Numbered from the stretch's first letter, positions 28,016-36,420 are shown. The stretch: 64,000 bases of DNA from Lachnospiraceae bacterium (GCA_017469935.1 JAFUFL010000044.1:1-64000), one strand, 5' to 3'. Numbers and translations are program-made. The notes: generated by a model not told the origin, from the sequence alone.

Positions 28016-28432
28016 ATGAATATTCTCTTTTTTCTGACCCCGAAGAAAGATGTCGGATTCGTTTATTCCTCCGATACCGTAGGCGAGGCCATTGAAAAGA
28101 TGCTCCGGTACAAATTTACGACCGTACCGGTGATCAACGAAGTCTCGGGAAGATATGAAGGCACTCTCGCCAATGACGATCTTCTTCGCGAATTGTATTA
28201 CGGCACATCAGGCCCCGTAGCCGAGATCAGCAACAAGCCGCTGAAATCCGTCACCAGAAGACGCGATTACGGAGCGGTCAGAGCCGACGCTGACATGGAA
28301 GATCTTCTCGCCACGGCCGCCATACAGAACTTCGTACCGGTGGTCGACGACACCGGCGCCTTTATCGGCATCATAACAAGGCGGGAAGTCATGAACTATC
28401 TTCGCGAGCACCTGGTAAAAGACCTGACTTAA
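28016..28432 (+). CDS. Tandem CBS-domain protein
   Basis: 138 residues, nearly all a pair of CBS domains (FVYSSDTVGEAIEKMLRYKFTT near residue 16 and VRADADMEDLLATAAIQNF near residue 90, each ending in a V(V/I)N/DE...G pattern). Such stand-alone pairs bind adenosine nucleotides and act as sensors. It is co-transcribed with the DJ-1 family gene. The partner is unknown. Confidence 0.88.
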   Translation: MNILFFLTPKKDVGFVYSSDTVGEAIEKMLRYKFTTVPVINEVSGRYEGTLANDDLLRELYYGTSGPVAEISNKPLKSVTRRRDYGAVRADADMEDLLATAAIQNFVPVVDDTGAFIGIITRREVMNYLREHLVKDLT

Positions 28433-28440
28433 ACAACGTC

Positions 28441-28486
28441 AAAAAAGAGCCTGGATCACATTTATTGCGGTCCAAGCTCTTTTTTC
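28441..28486. terminator. Bidirectional terminator
   Basis: AAAAAAGAGC...GCTCTTTTTT with inner TGGA/TCCA pairing, between convergent genes. Confidence 0.85.
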
Positions 28487-28488
28487 TG

Positions 28489-29238
28489 TCATAAGACGCT
28501 CAGAAGCGTCTTTCTGTATTCATTGGCCAGTTCAATCCGGTCGGTCAGCTCCGAAGCCATGAAGCACTCCGCGCAGAACTCGTAGATATTCTCAAATCCG
28601 TCCCTGCACTTTGCGAACAGCTTTCTGACCTTTTTGTTGTCCACGGCTCCGCTCTCCTCGGAGAGCATGTGCCCGATCTCATGGATCAGGAGCCGCTCTA
28701 TGCTCTGCGTGTTTTCCAGCATTCGGATTGCCTGCACATCGGCAAAATATTGCTCGCCGACAGGAAGCAGATTCTCCGCGCAGCGCTCGATCCCCATCTC
28801 CTCCATGATCCGGTTCTCGATCTGCGGCCAGGGAACTCCCTGCGTCAGCAGTTCGCCCTGCCTCCGCGCATAGCGGCCCGGCAGATCCGCGTACCTGTCA
28901 TAATAGCCTTTTATCTCCCGGATTTCTGCCCGGTCGGCCTCGCAGGGCATCTTCCGGACTCTGGCGTGATTGATGGAAATGGTCAGCATCTGCGCGTTGT
29001 AGACAGCGTTGTCCCGGCTCTCTTCAAACACGCCGTACTTTTCCCCCTGTACGGGGTCTCCCTCTTCCATGCCGAAATCCCAGACCGCATTGATCCTCAG
29101 ATCCGGATACCTGCGGCGGTACTCCATCACGAGGTCCGCCACATAGAGCTGCTGCTCGGCGCTGAGTCCGCCCTTTTCAGGTTCCGTCAGATAGAAGTCC
29201 GTACTGCCCTTTCCCGGCAGCGTTTTTCTCAGCTGCAT
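28489..29238 (-). CDS. Putative zinc metallopeptidase-like protein (HEIGH motif), unknown family
   Basis: 249 residues, no signal peptide. Near residue 187 is LLIHEIGHMLSEESG, a classic HExxH zinc motif, followed about 25 residues later by EFCAECFMA, which could supply the third ligand, as in gluzincin-like and ImmA/IrrE-like proteins. The N-terminal half has no familiar motif. It lies 8 bp downstream of the AICAR transformylase gene, so it is co-transcribed with the last two purine steps, an unexpected neighbour. No clear ribosome binding site precedes the start, which suggests coupling. The function is not established. Confidence 0.75.
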   Translation of the reverse strand: MQLRKTLPGKGSTDFYLTEPEKGGLSAEQQLYVADLVMEYRRRYPDLRINAVWDFGMEEGDPVQGEKYGVFEESRDNAVYNAQMLTISINHARVRKMPCEADRAEIREIKGYYDRYADLPGRYARRQGELLTQGVPWPQIENRIMEEMGIERCAENLLPVGEQYFADVQAIRMLENTQSIERLLIHEIGHMLSEESGAVDNKKVRKLFAKCRDGFENIYEFCAECFMASELTDRIELANEYRKTLLSVL

Positions 29239-29245
29239 TCGCGGA

Positions 29246-30424
29246 TCAGTGGTGGAACAGACGGATTCCGGTGAAGCACATTACCATGTTGTGGTCGTTG
29301 CAGGCCTGGATGACATTGTCATCTCTGACGCTGCCGCCGGGCTGTGCGACATACTTCACGCCGCTGCGGAACGCTCTCTCGATGTTGTCGCCGAAGGGGA
29401 AGAAGGCGTCAGAACCGAGTGTCACGTCGGTATTGCCGTCCAGCCATGCTCTCTTCTCCTCTGCGGTAAAGACAGCGGGCTTCTCCGTAAAGAGCGCTTC
29501 CCACTTGCCGTCCGCCAGAACATCCATGTAATCCTCGCCCATGTACAGGTCGATCGCGTTGTCTCTGTCCGCTCTGCGGATGCCTTCCTTGAAGGGAAGT
29601 CCCAGAACCTGGGGAGACTGGCGCAGATACCAGTTGTCGGCCTTGCTGCCGGCAAGTCTCGTGCAATGGATTCTGGACTGCTGGCCGGCGCCGATTCCGA
29701 TGGCCTGGCCGCCCTTGACATAGCACACGGAGTTGGACTGGGTGTACTTGAGGGTGATCAGCGCGATTGCCATGTCGTCGCGGGCCGCCTTGGGCAGCTC
29801 TTTGTTCTCGGTCACGATGTTGGCAAACAGAGCGTCGTCGATGACCAGCTCATTTCTGCCCTGCTCGAAAGTGACGCCGAAGACCTGCTTCTTCTCGAGA
29901 GCAGCGGGCTTGTAGTCAGGGTTGATCTTCAGCACGCAGTAATTGCCTTTTTTCTTCTTCTTGAGGATCTCAAGTGCCTCGGGCTCATAATCGGGAGCGA
30001 TGATTCCGTCGGAAACTTCTCTGGACACCAGCTTCGCGGTGCACACGTCGCAGGTATCGGAGAGAGAGATGAAATCGCCGAAGGAGGACATTCTGTCCGC
30101 GCCTCTTGCGCGCGCATAAGCGCTGCCCATAGGAGTCAGCTCGCCCATGTCGTCGACCCAGTAGATCTTCTTCTCGACATCCGAGAGGGGAAGACCGATC
30201 GCCGCGCCTGCGGGGGAGACGTGCTTGAAGGAAGTCGCCGCGACCATGCCGGTCGCTTTCTTGAGTTCGCTTACCAGCTGCCAGCCGTTGAAGGCGTCCA
30301 GAAGGTTGATGTATCCGGGTCTTCCGCAGAGGACCTCGAAAGGAAGGTCAGAGCCGTCTTCCATAAAAACGCGGGAAGGCTTCTGATTGGGGTTGCAGCC
30401 GTATTTGAGTTCCATTTCTTTCAT
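29246..30424 (-). CDS. AICAR transformylase, stand-alone PurH C-terminal-type enzyme
   Basis: About 392 residues similar to the formyltransferase half of PurH, without the MGS-like IMP cyclohydrolase domain. Motifs: KYGCNPNQKPSRVF at the start, ATSFKHVSPAGAAIG, YTQSNSVCYVKGGQAIGIGAGQQSR and DAFFPFGDNIERA, then QPGGSVRDDNVI. It formylates AICAR to FAICAR in purine synthesis. A GTG at 30448 overlapping the upstream stop is possible, but the protein family starts near MELKYG, so ATG 30424 is favoured; AAGGAG lies ahead of it. The cyclase is the separate gene directly upstream. Confidence 0.92.
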   Translation of the reverse strand: MKEMELKYGCNPNQKPSRVFMEDGSDLPFEVLCGRPGYINLLDAFNGWQLVSELKKATGMVAATSFKHVSPAGAAIGLPLSDVEKKIYWVDDMGELTPMGSAYARARGADRMSSFGDFISLSDTCDVCTAKLVSREVSDGIIAPDYEPEALEILKKKKKGNYCVLKINPDYKPAALEKKQVFGVTFEQGRNELVIDDALFANIVTENKELPKAARDDMAIALITLKYTQSNSVCYVKGGQAIGIGAGQQSRIHCTRLAGSKADNWYLRQSPQVLGLPFKEGIRRADRDNAIDLYMGEDYMDVLADGKWEALFTEKPAVFTAEEKRAWLDGNTDVTLGSDAFFPFGDNIERAFRSGVKYVAQPGGSVRDDNVIQACNDHNMVMCFTGIRLFHH

Positions 30425-30444
30425 TTCTGCCTTGTTCTCCTTAC

Positions 30445-31164
30445 TCACTGATTCTTGTTGACGATTCTGGTCTCATAAGTTCCCGTCGCGATATCGATAA
30501 AGCGCACGAACAGGGAGACCTTGTTGTCCTCATTGAGAGCGCTCCATACGCGCTGCGTGAAGACATCGATGTTCTCGGTGAAGGATGCATCCAGCTCCAG
30601 CGCCCTGGGCTCGCCTTCGAAGCTGGGAAGCGGGTTGCCGTCGCCCATGTAGGTCGAAATGAAACGGCCTTCGCCCGCCTTGGGGTTCTCATACGCAAAT
30701 GTGTAGCGAAGACATGACGAAGGATCCCCCTGGTCACTCTTCAAAATAGACATTGCATAGCTGTACTTGCCCTTCTCCACGTGCATGACGCCGGAGATCC
30801 TGGGCGTGTAATTGGGCGCGTCAGGTTCGAATTCTCTGCTGCGGAGTGCCTGCTCAAATGTGTACTGCTTGTCCAGTCCCTCATAGATCGTATCCGTCTG
30901 GTCGCCGTTTGTTACGATCGTCTTGTTGCCGTAGACACGGACAGGTGCATAGATGATAAGACTGGGATCTTCCATCTTGGAAGGGTCAAAAGCCTGTGTG
31001 CGGATTCCTTCGCCGTCCTCGACGAAGACGCGGTTGCGGCTGTTGACGCTTCTTCCCATAATGAAGTAGGCAGTCACTGCCTTGAGTCCGTCGGCCGTCT
31101 TGCCGATCATAATGCCGCGGCCCGGATAGCTGGTCTCTCTCAGAATCTTCTCAAAATCTGCCAT
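30445..31164 (-). CDS. IMP cyclohydrolase, archaeal PurO-like
   Basis: 239 residues of the PF07826-type IMP cyclohydrolase family, which closes FAICAR to IMP and replaces the N-terminal domain of bifunctional PurH. Seen: SYPGRGIMIGKT, YFIMGRSVNSRNRVF, APVRVYGNKTIVTNGDQTD and FISTYMGDGNPLPSFEGEP. I chose ATG 31164, behind GGAAAGGAAACGA, rather than the ATG 27 bases earlier. It is the first gene of a three-gene operon with the transformylase and the HEIGH protein; promoter at 31240-31268. Confidence 0.88.
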   Translation of the reverse strand: MADFEKILRETSYPGRGIMIGKTADGLKAVTAYFIMGRSVNSRNRVFVEDGEGIRTQAFDPSKMEDPSLIIYAPVRVYGNKTIVTNGDQTDTIYEGLDKQYTFEQALRSREFEPDAPNYTPRISGVMHVEKGKYSYAMSILKSDQGDPSSCLRYTFAYENPKAGEGRFISTYMGDGNPLPSFEGEPRALELDASFTENIDVFTQRVWSALNEDNKVSLFVRFIDIATGTYETRIVNKNQ

Positions 31165-31208
31165 TCGTTTCCTTTCCTCTCTTCTGTTCATCGTCCCAAT
31201 ACATGATC

Positions 31209-31226
31209 AAGGCTCGTGCGCGAGCC
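31209..31226 (-). promoter_or_regulatory. GCTCGC hairpin near the 5' end of the IMP cyclohydrolase transcript
   Basis: Minus-strand GGCTCG-CGCA-CGAGCC, starting within about 10 nt of the predicted transcription start. It belongs to the same short hairpin family as those at 7240 and 16060. Confidence 0.5.
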
Positions 31227-31239
31227 AATTTGCACCTGT

Positions 31240-31268
31240 ATCATAAAGCAAGTTCGGAAAAATCGCAA
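31240..31268 (-). promoter_or_regulatory. Promoter of the IMP cyclohydrolase operon
   Basis: Minus-strand TTGCGA (31268-31263) and TATGAT (31245-31240), 17 bp apart. Confidence 0.6.
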
Positions 31269-31301
31269 TGTCGCAGAATGATTTAATGCTAAAAAATAAA
31301 G

Positions 31302-31356
31302 AAAAAACAGCACTTTCAAGTTCCGAATGCATTGCACCGGCACTGTGGAAGTGCTG
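31302..31356 (-). terminator. Terminator downstream of sstT
   Basis: On the minus strand CAGCACTT...AAGTGCTG with a long, partly paired loop, followed by TTTTTTC. It ends the sstT transcript before the IMP cyclohydrolase promoter. Confidence 0.7.
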
Positions 31357-31393
31357 CGTAATTTTTCTTAGTGGTTTGAGCTGCGGGCTCTCA

Positions 31394-31530
31394 CTGTTTT
31401 GACGGAGTCGTCACTGATTGGCAGAGCTGCCGCTGTTTTGACAAAGTCGTCACAATTTCGGCAGAGCTGCCGCTGTTTTGACAAAGTCGTCACTATTTTG
31501 GCAGAACTGCCGCTGTTTTGACGGCGCCTT
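31394..31530. repeat. Tandem 39-40-bp repeat, three copies plus a partial fourth
   Basis: Units start CTGTTTTGACAAAGTCGTCA at 31394, 31433, 31473 and 31513 (with changes) and end in GGCAGAGCTGCCG, itself a small hairpin. The array lies in the 3' region of sstT, before its terminator. The rest of 31165-31537 contains only the terminator, promoter and hairpin already listed. Confidence 0.75.
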
Positions 31531-31537
31531 CAGCCGA

Positions 31538-32809
31538 TCAGACCTCGACCTTCTTCTTTCCGCCCAGGAACGTGGGAAGATCGTCCGCCCTGCCCTCTTT
31601 GATCCATGTGGCGTACTCTGCGGTCGCTGCAAACATGACGTCGCCCGAGGAGTTGAGCATGGTCTCGACGCTGTCCTGCACGACGCCGATGATAAAGCCG
31701 ACGCCTACGACCTGCATGGCCACGTCATTGGAAATGCCGAACAACGAGCAGGCCATGGGGATCAGCAGAAGGGATCCGCCCGCCACACCGGATGCGCCGC
31801 AGGCCGCCAGTGTGGACAGCACGCTCAGAAACAGAGCGGAGGGAACGTCCACGTGGATTCCCAGTGTGTTGGCCGCCGCGAGAGTCATGATCGTGATCGT
31901 GATCGCCGCGCCGTCCATGTTGATGGTGGCGCCCAGCGGAATGGATACGGAGTACATATCCCTGTCAAGTCCGAGCTTCTCGCAGAGCTCCATGTTGACG
32001 GGAATATTGGCCGCGCTGCTTCGCGTGAAGAATGCGGTGATTCCGCTCTCACGAAGGCAACGGAAGACAAGCGGATAAGGATTTCTCTTGAGATAAATAA
32101 ACACGATCAGCGGGTCGATCACCAGCGCCACGAACATCATGCAGCCGACCAGCACCAGCAGAAGCTGACCGTAATCCTTGAAGATCACAAGTCCGTACTC
32201 AGAGACAGTGGTGAAGACCAGGCCGCAGATTCCGAAAGGCGCCAGGTTGATGATCCCGCGCACTGCCATGGATACCGCCTCGGAGGCGTCCTGCAGCATT
32301 CTTCTTGTTTCCGGTGCCGCGATCTTGGAAAAACCGATGCCGAGAACGGCCGCCCAGAACAGGATGCCGATATAGTTGCCGTTTACGATAGCCGACACGG
32401 GATTCTCCACCATCTTCAGCAGAAGATTCTGCAGGACTTCCCACACGTTATGGGGAACCGTGTCAGACTGTGCCGCTTCGCCCAGCTTCATGGTCACCGG
32501 GAACATAAAACTGGCTGCCACCGCGGCCGCCGCCGCGAGAAACGTACTGAGCATGTAAAAGAACAGGACCAGTCCGAATTTCTTATCCAGCTTGCTCTGT
32601 CCGGAGCTGAGCGCACTGATGATCAGTACGAACACCAGAACCGGCGCCACGGCGCGCAGCGCGCCGACGAACATGCTTCCCATGATCCCGATCCAGGTCC
32701 AGCTTTTCAGCGTCACGCCCAGGATCGCGCCGATCACCAGACCGATGGCGATCCTGAGGATCAGGCTCGTGCCCGTGTATCTTTTCATAAGACTGCTTAA
32801 AAATTTCAT
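31538..32809 (-). CDS. sstT: Serine/threonine:sodium symporter SstT (DAACS family)
   Basis: 423-residue membrane transporter of the dicarboxylate/amino acid:cation symporter family. SstT features: an N-terminal LMKRYTGTSLILRIAIGL, the long hydrophobic segments, and the family's substrate/sodium-site motifs ATINMDGAAIT and CGASGVAGGSLLLIPMACSL. It imports serine and threonine with Na+. AGGGGA precedes the ATG. A promoter lies at 32847-32876. Confidence 0.93.
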   Translation of the reverse strand: MKFLSSLMKRYTGTSLILRIAIGLVIGAILGVTLKSWTWIGIMGSMFVGALRAVAPVLVFVLIISALSSGQSKLDKKFGLVLFFYMLSTFLAAAAAVAASFMFPVTMKLGEAAQSDTVPHNVWEVLQNLLLKMVENPVSAIVNGNYIGILFWAAVLGIGFSKIAAPETRRMLQDASEAVSMAVRGIINLAPFGICGLVFTTVSEYGLVIFKDYGQLLLVLVGCMMFVALVIDPLIVFIYLKRNPYPLVFRCLRESGITAFFTRSSAANIPVNMELCEKLGLDRDMYSVSIPLGATINMDGAAITITIMTLAAANTLGIHVDVPSALFLSVLSTLAACGASGVAGGSLLLIPMACSLFGISNDVAMQVVGVGFIIGVVQDSVETMLNSSGDVMFAATAEYATWIKEGRADDLPTFLGGKKKVEV

Positions 32810-32846
32810 ATTTTCCCCTTTTCATCCAAAATATTGTGTAGAAATC

Positions 32847-32876
32847 ATTATACCAAAGAAAACTTACGTTTGTATA
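32847..32876 (-). promoter_or_regulatory. sstT promoter
   Basis: Minus-strand TATACA (32876-32871), 18 bp, TATAAT (32852-32847). The -10 is perfect and the -35 weak. Confidence 0.5.
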
Positions 32877-32887
32877 GCGATAATGCG

Positions 32888-34903
32888 TTACTGCGTTGAA
32901 GATTCTGCCGCGCTGTTGTCTTCTGACTGCTCCGTCACGGCTTCGCCGCTGTCCTCCGACTGCTCCGTCACCGCTTCGCTGCCATCCTCCGGCTGCTCCG
33001 TCTCCGCTTCGCCGTTGTTTTCCCCCTCCTGTGTCGCTTTGTCACTCCCATCGTCCGGGTTGATGGACTTATAGACCATGGAGGAGAGCTTGCGGATCTC
33101 GTCAATTCTTCCATACGTATCGCTGCTCATTATGACCAGGATATAAGTGGCGTTCGGAGACCATACGATTGCAGCATCATTGTCGACATTATCGAGCTCA
33201 CCCGTCTTGTTGCCCGTCTCCACCTCAAACGGCACGCCTGCCGGGATCTTCCCTTTTCTGTCCTGATTTTTCAGCGCTGTCAGAATCCGTTCCGAAGCCG
33301 CCTCAGAGACATATTTTCCGTTCAGCACCTCTTCCAGGAGTACCCCGCAGTCTCTCGCCGAAGTATAATTCTCCGTTCCGTTCCACTCGAGCATGCGGCG
33401 GTTCAGTTCCGTCTCATTAAAACCATATTCTTTGGAAAACTCGTTGACTTTCTCCATCGTGCACGCATTGATCAGCGTGTTTGCCGCGTCGTTGTCGCTG
33501 ACGGAGATCATAAGATCCGGCTGGGTGGAATAGTCTTCTACGTTCAGTTCGCCTTTTTCACAAAGTGTATAGAACTCGCCGGCGACAAAAAGCTTGATCA
33601 GGCTCGCCGCGACCATTTTCTCATCTTCATTGATGCCGATCGTCTCATTCGTGTCGAGCCGTTTCATGTACAGAGACCACTTTCCTTCGAGCTTTCCGAT
33701 CTCGTCTCTGAGTTCCTTCTCCAGCTCGCTAATCTCCGCACCGGTTTCTTCTTTTTGGTCTTCGCTGCCGCTCCCCAGAATGCTCTTGCAGAGATCCTCG
33801 ACAATGCGGTTCATCTCATCGGCTGATTTCTCTGTTTTCCTGGCGGGTACCGTACCTGCCTGGGCCAGTTCCTCCTTAGCGGCTTTCGCCTTCTCTTCCC
33901 TCTCTTTTTTTAGGCGCTCCTCTTCGATTCGGCGTTCTTCCTCGAGCCTGCGCTCTTCTTCATTGTCTTCTTCATTGGATTCCCCCCCTGCAGGCTCTTC
34001 TCCCTCGGCCGCCTCGCCTGCAGGCTGTTCTCCCTCGGCCGTCTCGCCTGCAGATGCGTTTTCCGCACCTTTCTCCTCTTCGGAGCCCGCTTCTGCACCG
34101 GCTGCCGCCCCGGTTCCTTCCGCTGCGGGCCCATCGCCATTCTTTTCACTCAGATATGCTTCTATGCCATCTGCTATTCCCTTGACCATCAGCTTCTGGA
34201 ATTCATCGTCCTGCATTTTTTCATCCTCGTCAGGATTGGTCATATAACCCACTTCCAGGATCGTGACCGGGACTTCACACCAGTTGATGCCGCTCATGTC
34301 ATCCCTCTCCCAGACGTATTCCTTCCTTATTCCCGTGGCCTCGACATAGGCATCCAGGACCAAGTCCGACAGCCTTCTGGATTCTTCATAGAGGTCAGCG
34401 TTATAGGGATTCGAAGGCGTCTGGCAGATGGTCATGGCACCATTTGCGGATGAACTCTCCGATCCGTTGGCGTGTATTCTTATAAACGCGTCCGCATTCG
34501 CCTCGTTGGCCATCTGTGCCCGCTCGGAGTTTGTGATATCCACGTCATTGGTCTCGCGGATCATGAGAACCTCGTACCCTCTGTTCTGGAGTTCCTCCTG
34601 CAGCTGCAGGCTGATGTCGAGCGTCAGTTCGTATTCCGGTACGCCCGTGGAGGTTCCTCTGGTCCCGCCTGCGACTTTCGTCTTGGTCTCGGATGCACCC
34701 GGCCCGATCGGTTCTTGCCCGAAGTTTCCGTGTTCCTGATGTCCTGCATCGATTGCCACCAGAAATTTCGACGCCTCTTCTTTTTCCCCTGCTTCCGCTT
34801 CTGATCCTGTTACCTCTCCGGCGGCCGCGCTGAAATTTACGCTGCCGACAGTTACAGCAACACTTACGAACATTGCCGCGATCACACGTATAAGTCTTGT
34901 CAT
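32888..34903 (-). CDS. Secreted N-acetylmuramoyl-L-alanine amidase fused to a class A beta-lactamase-like domain
   Basis: 671 residues from ATG 34903 (GGGAGG upstream; a longer frame to 34951 lacks a site). Signal peptide about 1-27. Residues about 45-255 are an Amidase_3 domain: VAIDAGHQEHG, then RIHANGSE and LEVGYMTNPDED, with zinc His and Glu. A Glu/Ala-rich segment with ERRLEEERRIEEER coiled-coil leads to a serine beta-lactamase-like domain, with SLIK, SDN and KTG in order. The tail repeats TEQSEDxxEA. It should act on the wall outside the cell. The beta-lactamase-like part may be a penicillin-recognising peptidase rather than a resistance enzyme. Confidence 0.87.
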   Translation of the reverse strand: MTRLIRVIAAMFVSVAVTVGSVNFSAAAGEVTGSEAEAGEKEEASKFLVAIDAGHQEHGNFGQEPIGPGASETKTKVAGGTRGTSTGVPEYELTLDISLQLQEELQNRGYEVLMIRETNDVDITNSERAQMANEANADAFIRIHANGSESSSANGAMTICQTPSNPYNADLYEESRRLSDLVLDAYVEATGIRKEYVWERDDMSGINWCEVPVTILEVGYMTNPDEDEKMQDDEFQKLMVKGIADGIEAYLSEKNGDGPAAEGTGAAAGAEAGSEEEKGAENASAGETAEGEQPAGEAAEGEEPAGGESNEEDNEEERRLEEERRIEEERLKKEREEKAKAAKEELAQAGTVPARKTEKSADEMNRIVEDLCKSILGSGSEDQKEETGAEISELEKELRDEIGKLEGKWSLYMKRLDTNETIGINEDEKMVAASLIKLFVAGEFYTLCEKGELNVEDYSTQPDLMISVSDNDAANTLINACTMEKVNEFSKEYGFNETELNRRMLEWNGTENYTSARDCGVLLEEVLNGKYVSEAASERILTALKNQDRKGKIPAGVPFEVETGNKTGELDNVDNDAAIVWSPNATYILVIMSSDTYGRIDEIRKLSSMVYKSINPDDGSDKATQEGENNGEAETEQPEDGSEAVTEQSEDSGEAVTEQSEDNSAAESSTQ

Positions 34904-35087
34904 TTTTATCCTCCCGGTCTTAATGCTGGTCCTGCTCTGTCTATTCAACACATGGAGACATGCTCATGGCATTATTCTCGTCAACTGTTTTCAGCTCTTG
35001 TAAAGCATTAATACATAGTTTAGATTCTAACAAATATCCTCCCATAATATTAGCATAATATTGTCTCGATTTTTTTATTTTTTGTAG

Positions 35088-35116
35088 TTGACAAATATGA
35101 GAGCGTTTCGTATACT
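35088..35116 (+). promoter_or_regulatory. tRNA-Met promoter (TTGACA, 17 bp, TATACT)
   Basis: TTGACA 35088-35093 and TATACT 35111-35116 with 17 bp spacing, 34 bp ahead of the tRNA. Confidence 0.85.
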
Positions 35117-35150
35117 ATAAAAGCTGACTGATGAAGCGGCAAACAAATAT

Positions 35151-35224
35151 GGCGAGATAGCTCAGCTGGCTAGAGCACGCGGTTCATACCCGCGGTGTCG
35201 AGGGTTCAAGTCCCCCTCTCGCTA
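35151..35224 (+). tRNA. tRNA-Met (anticodon CAU), elongator type
   Basis: 74 nt: acceptor GGCGAGA/TCTCGCT, D-arm GCTC/GAGC, anticodon arm CGCGG-TTCATAC-CCGCG, T-arm GAGGG-TTCAAGT-CCCCC. It lacks the GGG/CCC anticodon stem of initiator tRNA. A lysidine-type tRNA-Ile cannot be excluded from the anticodon alone. No CCA is encoded. Confidence 0.9.
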
Positions 35225-35226
35225 CG

Positions 35227-35277
35227 TCCCGAGCCTTGAAAAGCTGATAAATAACGGCTTTTTGGGGCTTATTTTTT
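35227..35277 (+). terminator. Terminator of tRNA-Met
   Basis: AGCC..AAAAGC pairs imperfectly with GCTTTTTGGGGCTT, followed by ATTTTTTTG. Confidence 0.6.
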
Positions 35278-35326
35278 TGTAACATTGTGCCAAAAAACAG
35301 TTTTGGTACTGCCCGTGCCGTTTCCG

Positions 35327-35599
35327 TCATTTCCCCGTCACATTTCCGATCTCTGCCACCCTGTCCAGCGCCTCGGCTATTTCCAGCGCGCGCTTCCGGT
35401 CACGGTGATAGCAGGCTTCCGTGATGCCCATGTCGACGTGTCCCAGCTGCCGGATGACCATCCGGCTGTCCACCTCGTCCGCCTTTTCCAGCAGGCGGGC
35501 CGCCTCTTCGGTATCAATGATACCCGCATCCAGCAGCCGCCGCAAGTCCGCGGCCAGGTCCCTTTCCCTGTCTGTTCCGTGTCTGTCCTCTTTTTCCAT
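35327..35599 (-). pseudogene. Tyrosine-recombinase (integrase) C-terminal remnant beside tRNA-Met
   Basis: A 90-residue frame whose C-terminal half, RQLGHVDMGITEACYHRDRK, matches the LGHxxxxxTExxYxHR block of rumen/gut phage and ICE integrases, including the position of the catalytic tyrosine. The catalytic Arg/Lys core upstream is missing, and residues 1-45 are only a charged helix. It has its own AGGAG ribosome binding site and may still be translated. Together with the adjacent tRNA it looks like the scar of an integrated element. Alternatively it could be a small domesticated protein. Confidence 0.65.
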
Positions 35600-35696
35600 A
35601 AAATAGAAAACTCCTTTTATATTCTATATGTAGGATTTTTTTCAAAAATTTCCGATTTTTGCTCCGTTTTGCACGGATTTGGAGCATTTTTTTAAA

Positions 35697-35767
35697 AAAA
35701 GAAAAATGCCCCTTCCTGGCAGCAAGCTTTTTGTTATTTTGCTTGTCTACCTGGAAGGGAGCATATC
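35697..35767 (-). terminator. Terminator of the radical SAM gene
   Basis: On the minus strand GGAAGGG pairs with a like arm (ATGC.CCCTTCC) enclosing an inner AGACAAGC/GCTTGCT hairpin, followed by TTTTTCTTTTTTT. Confidence 0.8.
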
Positions 35768-35802
35768 AGAATATCTTTTTCTCTTATCATCAGGATACCT
35801 GC

Positions 35803-36420
35803 TCAGTCTCTCTTCACATATTCGAAGAGATCCAGCCTCTTAATGCCCATTTCCCGGAGCTCTCCGGCGCTGCTCTCCTGCGCCTGCGCAGTATTGTATT
35901 CGGGGATCAGGGGCACTCTGACGATAATCCGGTCCGGATCCGTTCTCTGCAGGAGGAATTCCAGGTTCTCCTTCATCACGGAACCGTCCTCTCCCGTATA
36001 CGCACTGTACGTGTCCTGATTCATATCTTTGCAGTCAACAATAAAAAGGTCCACTGCGTCCGTCACTGCCGCCAGATAATTTTTGGGAACAAAGAGACTT
36101 GTTTCCACCGTGATCTTCCAACCCGCCGGGCATATTTCCCGAAATTCTCTGATAAAATCAGCGTGCAGAAGCGGTTCTCCGCCTCCGAAAGTGATCCCGC
36201 CGCCGGACGCCAGAAAATACAGACTGTCTACTTTGACACGTTCAAACAGTTCCTCAGCAGTCACAATCTGCGGATTACCTTCCTGAAGAAGTCTTTTGTT
36301 GATGCACCACTTGCAGTGCAGCGGGCATCCCGCCCCTGCCACCAAAGTTGTGACGCCCTCTCCGTCTGTCGCCATGCGATGTCTGTTCAGAGCCAGAAGC
36401 GGAAACGTAACAGTACTCAT
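35803..36420 (-). CDS. Radical SAM protein, glycyl-radical-activase-like
   Basis: 205 residues, short for the superfamily. CPLHCKWC (Cys32, Cys36, Cys39) is the CxxxCxxC site for the [4Fe-4S]/SAM cluster, followed by GGGITFGGGEPLLH (GGE motif), VETSLFVP and VDCKDMNQDTY. It resembles the core of pyruvate formate-lyase activase and NrdG but lacks an extra ferredoxin insert. No glycyl radical enzyme is in the window. Its start overlaps the end of the upstream Cys-rich membrane protein gene by four bases (ATGA), so the two are translationally coupled and probably work together. Confidence 0.87.
   Translation of the reverse strand: MSTVTFPLLALNRHRMATDGEGVTTLVAGAGCPLHCKWCINKRLLQEGNPQIVTAEELFERVKVDSLYFLASGGGITFGGGEPLLHADFIREFREICPAGWKITVETSLFVPKNYLAAVTDAVDLFIVDCKDMNQDTYSAYTGEDGSVMKENLEFLLQRTDPDRIIVRVPLIPEYNTAQAQESSAGELREMGIKRLDLFEYVKRD

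Noticed and set aside
31165-31300. Purine riboswitch in the IMP cyclohydrolase leader
   Set aside because: The leader after the predicted start is only about 70 nt and lacks the three-way junction core; only the GCTCGC hairpin is seen.
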